The notes under the pieces were generated by a model that was not told where the DNA came from, did no database searches, and saw nothing but the letters and a program-made list of their open reading frames with translations. The position numbers were made by a program, and so were the translations under genes. This document shows, piece after piece, positions 57,245 through 64,000 of a stretch of 64,000 bases of DNA. The DNA is taken from positions 1 through 64,000 of the forward strand of contig CAWHHZ010000007.1 of assembly GCA_963829355.1 (NCBI GenBank), written 5' to 3'. This DNA comes from CAWHHZ01 sp963829355. GTDB taxonomy: Bacteria > Acidobacteriota > Thermoanaerobaculia > Gp7-AA8 > JAHWKK01. Position 1 is the first letter of the stretch. Every line of letters starts with the position of its first letter.

Positions 57245-57694
57245 TCATGAGGCGGCCTCGATCGCGGCGCTCTTCTTCTTCACCTTCTCGAGCCATCGCA
57301 CGATGGCCGGATTGTTCGGCAGCCGCTCCCTGGCGGTCTCGAGCACTTCCTCTGCCTCATCGAGTCGATCGAGGACGAGGAGGATCTGCACACGAAGCTC
57401 CACGAGCACCTGGTAGAAGGCCAGGTCCGCGGTTCTCTGGCTGCCGATGATGGCCATTGCTCGACAGACGAACTTCAGCGCGGTCTCCGGCTTCGATTCA
57501 TTCAGAGCGTCTGCGGCGAACCGGTGAAGCATCGTTGGCGAGTCTCCCAGATACGATTTGCCCCCGACGAACTGCTGCAGAGACTCGATGATGATCTCCT
57601 CGTCGCTCTCGTACCACCCCTCTCTGAGAAGACGTCTGATTTCACGCTCGAGCTCTTCCGGTATGTCTGTCGTAATACGGACCATCTTCTTCAC
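57245..57694 (-). CDS. Small RHH-TPR two-domain protein
   Basis: The 149-residue product begins MVRITTDIPEELEREIRRLLREGWYESDEEIIIESLQQF, a ribbon-helix-helix-like DNA-binding start, then has two TPR-like helical pairs (AADALNESKPETALKFVCRAM; VLDRLDEAEEVLETARERLPNNP). The combination is unusual for an RHH protein and suggests a regulator or adaptor for the neighbouring ATPase/VWA pair. It overlaps the MoxR gene stop by 4 bp. ATG 57694 or 57685 may be used. Confidence 0.72.
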   Translation of the reverse strand: MKKMVRITTDIPEELEREIRRLLREGWYESDEEIIIESLQQFVGGKSYLGDSPTMLHRFAADALNESKPETALKFVCRAMAIIGSQRTADLAFYQVLVELRVQILLVLDRLDEAEEVLETARERLPNNPAIVRWLEKVKKKSAAIEAAS

Positions 57695-59247
57695 CTGACC
57701 GTTCTGAGAACGTTGAATTTTGCGAGCTCCGAGAATGTGATTGCAGAGTCGAGATCCTCTCGCGCGAGTCGGAGCGACTGATGGAGCCCCTCGAGAGCGA
57801 GCTCCATCAGAAAGGCTTTCTCACCCGGCCCGCCAGGGGTCGCATGACGCAGAACTACCGACTCCAGTCCCTCTACCCGCATCAGCTCCCGCTCGTAGTC
57901 TTCAAATGGCATCTCGTCCGACAGGGTGAGAGAATTGCCGGCTGCAAACCAGGCGAGCACCTCACTCCACACCGACTCGGACACTTCATCATCGTCGTCC
58001 GGTTCGTCACGAGCATCGACACGTCGGAACATCGAGTCCATGTCTTCGTCGTCGAGGGCCGCACGCCGCCGCCGCTGCCTCGCCCCGCCACGCTCGATTG
58101 GAGGAAGGAGTGTTTCGAACAGTTCCAGCAGGGCCGATCCGATCAGGCTCTGCGCAACGACTTCCGCACCCTGCTGCTCTCCCTCGTACACCATCTCGAC
58201 TTTTCCCGTGATCGCGGGTGCGAGCATCAGAAGATCCGAGAGACGCGGATGCACATCCCGATCTCCCGTCGTGGCGGCCCGGCGCTCGAGGTTCGACAGC
58301 AGAAGCTCCACTGCCGAGATGGGCATCCGCGCCGACACGCCGGAAGATTGGTCGACGAGCTCGGACTCCCGGGCCCGGAATGCAATCCTCTCGATCAGAT
58401 CCCGGATCATGTCGGGCACAGCGATGTCGCGCTCTCCACGATCCAGCCACGACTCCTGATCGGTGATCTTCCTGGCGGTCGCGACGTCCCTCGGGTAATG
58501 CGTCAGGACCTGCGAGTCGATGCGATCTTTGAGAGGAGTGATGATGTTGCCCCGACTGGTGTAGTCCTCCGGATTCGCGCTGAAAACGAGCATGATGTCC
58601 ATCGGGATTCGAATGGGAAACCCTCTTATCTGAAGATCACGCTCCTCGAGGATGTTCAGAAGAGCCACTTGAATCCGCGGCGCCAGATCGGGAAGCTCAT
58701 TGATGGCGAAGATTCCGCGATTGGTCCGAGGGATGATGCCGTAGTGAATCACCTCTTCGTCGGAGTACTCGAGACGGAGGTTCGCCGCTTTGACCGGATC
58801 GATGTCACCGATCAGATCTGCAACGGTGACGTCAGGCGTGGCGAGCTTTTCACGATACCGCCGGTCCGCACCGACCCACTCCACTGGCAGATCGTCACCC
58901 CGCTCACGGGCGAGACGTCTGCATCGCTTGCATACGGGCAGGTACGGGGAGTCGTTGATGTCACAACCGGCGATGATCGGGATGGCGGGATCGAGAAATT
59001 GAGTGAGAGCACGAAGGATTCGCGTTTTCGCCTGTCCGCGGAGACCCAGAAGGATCATGTCGTGACGAGCGAGGATGGCGTTCTCCACCGCAGGTATCAC
59101 GGTGCGCTCATAGCCGTGAATGCCCGGAAATCGGTCTTCGCCGTTGCGGATCATCCGGAGAAGATTCCGGCGCATCTCGTCTTTGGTGGGTATCTGCTTC
59201 CAGCCCTGTTCACGCAGAGAGCGGACGGTCGTCGGCAGCGACGTCAC
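57691..59247 (-). CDS. MoxR-like AAA+ ATPase with Cys-rich insertion
   Basis: The 518-residue protein has Walker A GLRGQAKT (residues 68-75), Walker B-type GIFAINELPDL, an EERDLQIRG loop and SANPEDYTSRG (sensor 1 region), matching MoxR/Mg-chelatase I-like ATPases. Before Walker B is an insertion with Cys95, Cys106 and Cys109 (CDINDSPYLPVCKRCRR) that could hold metal. The C-terminal part is all-helical with an acidic linker (DARDEPDDDDEVSES). It overlaps pth upstream by 4 bp and the RHH/TPR gene by 4 bp, so the unit pth-ATPase-RHH/TPR-VWA is tightly coupled. Confidence 0.88.
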   Translation of the reverse strand: MTSLPTTVRSLREQGWKQIPTKDEMRRNLLRMIRNGEDRFPGIHGYERTVIPAVENAILARHDMILLGLRGQAKTRILRALTQFLDPAIPIIAGCDINDSPYLPVCKRCRRLARERGDDLPVEWVGADRRYREKLATPDVTVADLIGDIDPVKAANLRLEYSDEEVIHYGIIPRTNRGIFAINELPDLAPRIQVALLNILEERDLQIRGFPIRIPMDIMLVFSANPEDYTSRGNIITPLKDRIDSQVLTHYPRDVATARKITDQESWLDRGERDIAVPDMIRDLIERIAFRARESELVDQSSGVSARMPISAVELLLSNLERRAATTGDRDVHPRLSDLLMLAPAITGKVEMVYEGEQQGAEVVAQSLIGSALLELFETLLPPIERGGARQRRRRAALDDEDMDSMFRRVDARDEPDDDDEVSESVWSEVLAWFAAGNSLTLSDEMPFEDYERELMRVEGLESVVLRHATPGGPGEKAFLMELALEGLHQSLRLAREDLDSAITFSELAKFNVLRTVR

Positions 59248-59834
59248 GATTCCGTCTCCCGTACCGCCGCCCGATTGAACGTCGTCATCGCTCGACGGAG
59301 ATCTCCGCGAGCGATCATGATGACGGAATCGAGAGCACTCGCGATCGCTCCCTCGACGAGCGGCATCTCTTCCCTGGAAAAAGCCTGTAGAACATAATCT
59401 GCAAGATCTGCCGTCTGAGTCAACGTCTCACCCCTCACTCCGAATCGTAGCCGGGGGAAACTCTCCGTTTCAAGCGACGAACAGATGGAGCGCATCCCGT
59501 TATGAGTGCCGGGCGAGCCTCTCTCCCTGATTCTCAAAGTTCCCAGTTTCAGGTCGACGTCGTCATACACCACGAGCAGGTCGGCCACGTCTTCAGCGTA
59601 CTTGTTCACGAGCTTGAGAACCGCTGTACCCGACAGATTCATGTAGGTCATCGGCTTCGCGAGCATCACCGTTTCACCGGCGATTCGCCCTTTCCCCGTC
59701 AGTGCATCTTTCTCGTGGGTGTCGATCTGGATACGATGGCGCGCCGCCAGCGCATCGATCACCATGAAACCGGCGTTGTGCCTCGTGCTCTCATACGCCG
59801 GGCCGGGATTCCCCAGGCCTACGATCAGCTTCAT
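59244..59834 (-). CDS. pth: Peptidyl-tRNA hydrolase
   Basis: Pth releases tRNA from peptidyl-tRNA that drops off ribosomes. The 196-residue product starts MKLIVGLGNPGPAYESTRHNAGFMVID, with the catalytic His in RHNAGF and KPMTYMNLSGTAV, VVYDDVDL and GTLRIRERGSPGTHNGMRSI. GSPGTHNG with SS, not the usual GGHNGLKSI, is a small departure. It is the first gene of the coupled ATPase unit and divergent from the RsbU-like gene (78-bp gap). Confidence 0.93.
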   Translation of the reverse strand: MKLIVGLGNPGPAYESTRHNAGFMVIDALAARHRIQIDTHEKDALTGKGRIAGETVMLAKPMTYMNLSGTAVLKLVNKYAEDVADLLVVYDDVDLKLGTLRIRERGSPGTHNGMRSICSSLETESFPRLRFGVRGETLTQTADLADYVLQAFSREEMPLVEGAIASALDSVIMIARGDLRRAMTTFNRAAVRETES

Positions 59835-59912
59835 TGTCCCTCTCCCGGAGCGAGTGTACAGTAGGCTCGATCCGCACCCAATCTGGCGCGGGTACTGAAT
59901 AGGTGAGAAACG

Positions 59913-61088
59913 ATGCCCGGCGAAACGATTCTCGTCATCGACGACAACGATGACGATCTGGTGCTGATGAGGCGCCTTCTCGGAAAGAGCGGCTACTCGG
60001 TCGTAGTGGCGGACGGCGGCGAGGAGGGACTCGCCCGCATGAAAGCCGACTCTCCCGACGCGGTTCTCGTCGACTACCGTATGCCCGGGATGGACGGGTA
60101 CGAAGTCTCCCGCAGAATCAAGGCTGACGAGGCCAACCGCAACATTCCGGTCCTCATCCTTACCGGTGCGGACTCGTCAGAGAACATGGTCGCCGGGCTG
60201 GACGCCGGCGCTGACGACTTCGTCACGAAATCTGCAGACGTCGAAGTGATTCTCGCCCGGCTCCGCGCGCTGCTCCGGGTCAAGAAGTACCAGGATCAGC
60301 TCAGGAGACTTTATGATGAGCTGAAAGAGAAATCGGACGAGATCATGGCCCTGAATCAGCGCCTGAACAAGGATCTCCAGTTCGCTCGCAAAGTGCAGGA
60401 GGCGCTGCTGCCGCCGAGCCAGTTCGAAGCGTGCGGCGTCGAGATCCGTTCCTCGTATCTCCCGTCCGAAACGCTCTCGGGCGACTTCTACGACTACTTC
60501 CAGTCGGGCGACTCTTTGCTGATTTTCGTTGCGGACGTTTCCGGCCACGGACTCCCGGCAGCGATCCTGACGTCTCTCCTCAAGAGCTATCTGCACTCCG
60601 AGTCGGAACGGTTGACGTCGACGGCGACATTCATGAGCGAGCTCAACGAGTTTCTCTGCTCGGCTTCGCTTCCCTCTCAGTACGCGACGGGGTTGCTTCT
60701 GAAGTTCGACCGGGAGAGTGGCACCATGCGGTTCTCCAATGCGGCCCATCCTCCATTTCTTCTCTACCGGTGTGAGCGAGGAACGGTCGAGCCTTTCGAG
60801 TTTCCCGGTCACATGCTGGGCGCAATCGAAGGTGTCTCCTTCGAAGAGAACACTTTCGAGCTCGGAAACGGAGACATGATCTTCGCCTACAGCGATGGAC
60901 TGACCGACCGCATCACCCCTGACGGGGAGTTCTATTCGACCGACAGAATCGCGGAGATTCTGGTCGAATCATCCACTGAGGATCTGTCCGTGATCCATCA
61001 GAGGATCTTCACGGACGTCACCTCGTTCTCGCAAACTGAGGAGCTCAAGGATGACGTCGCGATGGTTCTGATGCGGTTTGGCCACTGA
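59913..61088 (+). CDS. Response regulator with RsbU-type PP2C phosphatase
   Basis: The 391-residue protein has an N-terminal receiver domain (VIDDNDDDLVLMRRLL, Asp54 in VLVDYRMPGMDGY as phosphoacceptor, and TGADSSE), a short coiled-coil (YDELKEKSDEIMALNQRLNKDLQ), and a SpoIIE/RsbU phosphatase domain (SGDFYDYF, FVADVSGHGLPAAILTSLLK, FAYSDGLTDR, ELKDDVAMVLM). It would dephosphorylate an anti-sigma antagonist in a partner-switching pathway. No RsbV/RsbW pair is encoded in this window. Confidence 0.92.
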   Translation: MPGETILVIDDNDDDLVLMRRLLGKSGYSVVVADGGEEGLARMKADSPDAVLVDYRMPGMDGYEVSRRIKADEANRNIPVLILTGADSSENMVAGLDAGADDFVTKSADVEVILARLRALLRVKKYQDQLRRLYDELKEKSDEIMALNQRLNKDLQFARKVQEALLPPSQFEACGVEIRSSYLPSETLSGDFYDYFQSGDSLLIFVADVSGHGLPAAILTSLLKSYLHSESERLTSTATFMSELNEFLCSASLPSQYATGLLLKFDRESGTMRFSNAAHPPFLLYRCERGTVEPFEFPGHMLGAIEGVSFEENTFELGNGDMIFAYSDGLTDRITPDGEFYSTDRIAEILVESSTEDLSVIHQRIFTDVTSFSQTEELKDDVAMVLMRFGH

Positions 61089-61114
61089 GACCATCGCCCG
61101 GTCGGGCAGAGCAT

Positions 61115-62200
61115 CTACGAGACCTGAGCGAGCAGTTGCTCCGCCTGTGACTTCTTCTGGTAGTCGACCGGCGACGCAACCACTTTCTCGAGACACCTCT
61201 TCGCATCTCCTCTGCGCTCGATCTTGAGCTGCGCACGAGCAAGCCAGTAGAGAGTATCGAGCAGATACTCGTTCTCGTTCTCCTGCTTCTCCGTTGCTCT
61301 TTCGAGAATTCTTGCGGCTTCCTCGAAGTCTCCGCTCGCAAAACGGATCTTGCCGAGCTGCACCAGAGCGTCGAAGTAGTCGTACGAGCTGCTCTCCACA
61401 TGATCGAGAACCTCCTCGTAGTAACCGGCCGCGCGGTCGTACTGTTCACGGTCAAACAGGATCGCGCCACAGAAAAGAAGAGAATTGCGGTGAAAATACT
61501 CGTTGTAGAACGGCTCGTTCACCCTGAACAGCTCGAGAGCTCTTTCGAACATCTCCAACGCCTCGTCCCTCTTCTGGAGCGCATAGCTGTTGAGTGCCTT
61601 CAGCGCGAACGCCTGGGCCATGACGTTGGGGCTATGGGTGTACTGCATCGACTGATCGTGAAGGTCCCTCGCCCTCTCGTAGTCTTCCTGCACATGGGAC
61701 AGGTGACCGAGCATGACGAACGACTTGTACTTGATGTCGTTCGCCTCGTCCGACTCTTCCGACTCGCACACTTCTTCGAAGAAGCCGCGAGCGTTCTCGA
61801 GCTCTCCTTCGTAAAGTGAAAGCACGCCGAGGTAATAGGTCATCTCGAGTCGGGATAGCTGGACCTCGGCCGCACCGGAAAACTCCTGAACGAGAGCTTC
61901 CAGTCTACGAGCCAGTTTTGCATCCTGATCCTCGGGAGCGACGAGGAAGTTGTGAAGGTAGATCAGCTCGTTCTCGAGGCTCCTGATGACTTCGATCACG
62001 GAGTTGATCCGTACCGAATCGTCATCGCTCGTTGCGACGAGGTGCAACAGACCCTTCCGAAGCTTCCTGTGCCTGCCGAGCGCGTGATCAGCCTCGGCCG
62101 CAGTGAGATCATGCTCACTGTCCTGCAGTTCCCGCTCGAGCTCGAGACGGGTCTCCCGAAGCTGTTCCAGCGATTGATTCCGATGAGTCGGATTATTCAT
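61115..62200 (-). CDS. TPR repeat protein
   Basis: From the ATG at 62200 (MNNPTHRNQSLEQLRETRLELERELQD), with GGGGGA 9 bp upstream, the 361-residue protein opens with a coiled coil and continues as at least five tetratricopeptide repeats (YLGVLSLYEGELENARGFFEEV; LGHLSHVQEDYERARDLHDQ; DRAAGYYEEVLDHVESSSYDY; LVQLGKIRFASGDFEEAARIL). No signal peptide is seen. The function is unknown, probably an adaptor. It follows the convergent RsbU-like gene and lies 64 bp downstream of rnr. Confidence 0.83.
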   Translation of the reverse strand: MNNPTHRNQSLEQLRETRLELERELQDSEHDLTAAEADHALGRHRKLRKGLLHLVATSDDDSVRINSVIEVIRSLENELIYLHNFLVAPEDQDAKLARRLEALVQEFSGAAEVQLSRLEMTYYLGVLSLYEGELENARGFFEEVCESEESDEANDIKYKSFVMLGHLSHVQEDYERARDLHDQSMQYTHSPNVMAQAFALKALNSYALQKRDEALEMFERALELFRVNEPFYNEYFHRNSLLFCGAILFDREQYDRAAGYYEEVLDHVESSSYDYFDALVQLGKIRFASGDFEEAARILERATEKQENENEYLLDTLYWLARAQLKIERRGDAKRCLEKVVASPVDYQKKSQAEQLLAQVS

Positions 62201-62264
62201 AACTTGATTCCCCCGGGCTGTCGAGACAGCCTCCGCGCGGCACAGATTCATAAAAACTTATTCA

Positions 62265-64000
62265 TCATACCGAATCTCTGCCTCTTCGGGAACGCCTCTG
62301 ATCGACACTCGCCCCGGCCGCCTCCTTGAGCCGGAGCTCGATCTGCCTCCGATCCTCGTCGACTTCGACCACTTCGACGACGACTGGATCCCCGAGACGA
62401 AACTCGCGATGGGAGCGTTCCCCCTTCAATCTGTGCTCCCGGTCGAGGTACTGCCAGTAGTCGCCACCAATCGAGGCAATCGGAACCAGCCCCTGAACGA
62501 AATGCTCTTCGAGCTCGATGAACAAACCGAAGGGAGCGACTCCCGTCACCCGGCCCGCGAACGTCTCCCCGACCTTGTCGAGCATGAAGATCACCTTCTT
62601 CCACTCCATGACCTCGCGCTCGGCAGCCTCGGCGCGGCGCTCCTGCTCCGACGAGTGCATCGCAGCGGTGACGTGGTAGCTCTCTTTCGCTTCGCGTTCC
62701 TGACCGTGCAGAGCCCCTCTCCTGATCAGATCGCCCAACTGCCGGTGGACGATCAGGTCAGGATATCGACGAATAGGCGAGGTGAAATGCGTGTACTGCT
62801 CGAATGCCAGCGCGAAATGTCCCTGGCATTCGGGCGAGTAAACGGCACGCTTCATCGAGCGGAGAATCAACTCACTCAGAAGCTGCTCCTCCGGTGTCCC
62901 TTCGACCTTACGCAGAATTCGTTGAAGCTCTGCCGGACGGATCTCCTCGAGGTTGCCTTTGAGCTTGTAGCCGAACTCCTGGAGAAGATTTTTCAGATCC
63001 TCGAGCTTCGCCAGATCTGGAGCTGCATGGTTCCGATAGACGGCGGGCTGACTCGCGAAAAAGAGATGTTGCGCGACCGTCTCATTTGCAGCCAGCATGA
63101 ACTCCTCGATCAGCCGGTGCGCATCGTTTCTCGCGAGTGCGGTAATCGATTCGATCTCCCCCTGTTCGGTGAGCAGCACCTCGTGCTGAGGCAGATCGAA
63201 ATCGAGAGACCCTCTGCGAGAGCGGCGTGAACGGAGTATCCGGTAGAGCTGGGCCATACGATCGAACAGATCGAGCAGAGGTTCGTATCTCTCTCGGAGC
63301 TCCGGCCCCGGACCATCGATGATCTGGTTGACATCGGTGTAGGTCATCCGCTCACGAGTGCGGATGACGGATCTGAAAAACTCCTTGTCGACGACCCGGC
63401 CCTCAGAATCGATCTCCATCAGAACGCTCATCGTCAGGCGGTCGACCTGGGGGTTGAGCGAGCAGATTCCGTTGGAGAGGCGTTCCGGAAGCATCGGCAC
63501 GACTCGTCCGGGAAAGTACACCGATGTCGCACGCTCGTACGCCTCACGGTCGATCGCGGATCCCTCCGGCACGTAGTGGGAGACGTCAGCGATGTGGACA
63601 CCGAGCTGCCAGTTCCCGTTTGGCAGCCGGTTGACCTCGACGGCATCATCGAAGTCGCGGGCACTTTCACCATCGATCGTCACGATCTCGCGGTCACGAA
63701 GATCACGACGACCCTCGATCTCGGATGGACCGATCTCGCTCGGGATCTTTTCAGCATCGGCGAGAACCTCGTCTGGGAACTGGTGCGGCAGCTTGTATTT
63801 CCGGATGACGACCTCGATGTCGACACCCGGCTCCCAGATGAAACCGAGGGTTTCGATCACTCGTCCGCGTGCGCGCTGATCGCGGTCGGGATACATCTCG
63901 ATCTCGACATCGACCATCTCACCGTTCCTTGCGTCCGCCGGTGGAGTCATCACCGATGATGATGTCGCCGTCGAGCTTCTGATCGAACGGCCGGACCCAT
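62265..64000 (-). CDS. rnr: Ribonuclease R (partial, N-terminus beyond window, one frameshift)
   Basis: RNase R is the processive 3'-5' exoribonuclease for structured RNA. The catalytic RNB domain has VTIDGESARDFDDAVEVNRL (acidic metal site), GVHIADVSHYVPEGSAID and FPGRVVPMLPERLSNGICSLNP. An S1 domain closes the protein (GETFAGRVTGVAPFGLFIELEE). The continuous frame begins near 63953, but upstream bases read PFDQKLDGDIIIGDD in another frame, so a shift around 63930-63945 is inferred. The missing 5' part should carry the cold-shock-like domains. Confidence 0.9.
   Translation of the reverse strand, partial: GSGRSIRSSTATSSSVMTPPADARNGEMVDVEIEMYPDRDQRARGRVIETLGFIWEPGVDIEVVIRKYKLPHQFPDEVLADAEKIPSEIGPSEIEGRRDLRDREIVTIDGESARDFDDAVEVNRLPNGNWQLGVHIADVSHYVPEGSAIDREAYERATSVYFPGRVVPMLPERLSNGICSLNPQVDRLTMSVLMEIDSEGRVVDKEFFRSVIRTRERMTYTDVNQIIDGPGPELRERYEPLLDLFDRMAQLYRILRSRRSRRGSLDFDLPQHEVLLTEQGEIESITALARNDAHRLIEEFMLAANETVAQHLFFASQPAVYRNHAAPDLAKLEDLKNLLQEFGYKLKGNLEEIRPAELQRILRKVEGTPEEQLLSELILRSMKRAVYSPECQGHFALAFEQYTHFTSPIRRYPDLIVHRQLGDLIRRGALHGQEREAKESYHVTAAMHSSEQERRAEAAEREVMEWKKVIFMLDKVGETFAGRVTGVAPFGLFIELEEHFVQGLVPIASIGGDYWQYLDREHRLKGERSHREFRLGDPVVVEVVEVDEDRRQIELRLKEAAGASVDQRRSRRGRDSV

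Overview
The window is a GC-rich stretch of a diderm bacterium, about 64 kb, with nearly every gene on the minus strand. Peptidoglycan genes (the MurE DNPR motif implies meso-diaminopimelate), a predicted outer-membrane beta-barrel, lipoprotein and exported protease genes, DsbD, and long secreted proteins with repeated C-terminal domains fit Acidobacteriota, possibly the Thermoanaerobaculia side. That placement is inferred from gene content and was not computed. Only seven supported genes lie on the plus strand: a CPLC-motif protein, gluconokinase, a SPASM radical SAM protein, a polysaccharide deacetylase, a YhbY-type protein and a RsbU-like regulator, plus nothing else of substance.

Layout. 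1-3 kb: parC (cut by the window edge), a vapBC toxin-antitoxin pair with its palindromic operator, and parE. 3-9 kb: a lipoprotein coupled to an aconitase-family enzyme, yceH, an FprA-type ferredoxin reductase and a small unknown protein. 9.7-26.5 kb: a division and cell wall (dcw) cluster in the order mraZ-rsmH-ftsL-ftsI-murE-murF-mraY-murD-ftsW-murG-murC-ftsQ-ftsA-ftsZ, without murB or ddl, preceded by five GTGG repeats spaced exactly 10 bp apart (MraZ box). 26.6-32 kb: gluconokinase, a large exported metzincin-like protein and a radical SAM protein of MSMEG_0568 type. 32.5-41 kb: ADP-forming acyl-CoA synthetase, DUF302, a DUF6335-like protein, a cNMP-binding protein lacking HTH, a SPASM radical SAM protein with an altered cluster motif, an FNR-like regulator, an AraC regulator and an MBL-fold exonuclease. 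41-50 kb: methyltransferase, 3-hydroxyacyl-CoA dehydrogenase, ferritin-like protein, CPA2 antiporter, glycosyltransferase, TPR membrane protein, deacetylase and yhbY. 49.5-59.8 kb: one long co-directional run, pth-MoxR ATPase-RHH/TPR protein-VWA protein-subtilase-serS-thioredoxin/TPR-dsbD-beta-barrel, closed by a strong bidirectional terminator. 59.9-64 kb: RsbU-like phosphatase, TPR protein and rnr (cut by the window edge).

Two features affect how everything should be read. First, many conserved and essential genes (ftsZ, ftsQ, murC, ftsW, murD, mraY, murF, murE, rsmH, dsbD, rnr and others) are broken by single-base shifts after which the expected protein resumes in another frame. This looks like indel error in a draft (probably long-read) assembly and not gene decay. 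Coordinates given for such genes span the whole reconstructed gene. One result is an apparent FtsW-MurG fusion that is not real. Second, intergenic gaps are rich in long imperfect palindromes and in short 7-8 bp tandem arrays that occur in opposed orientations, including inside the dcw cluster.

I saw no tRNA, rRNA, CRISPR array, intact insertion sequence or prophage.
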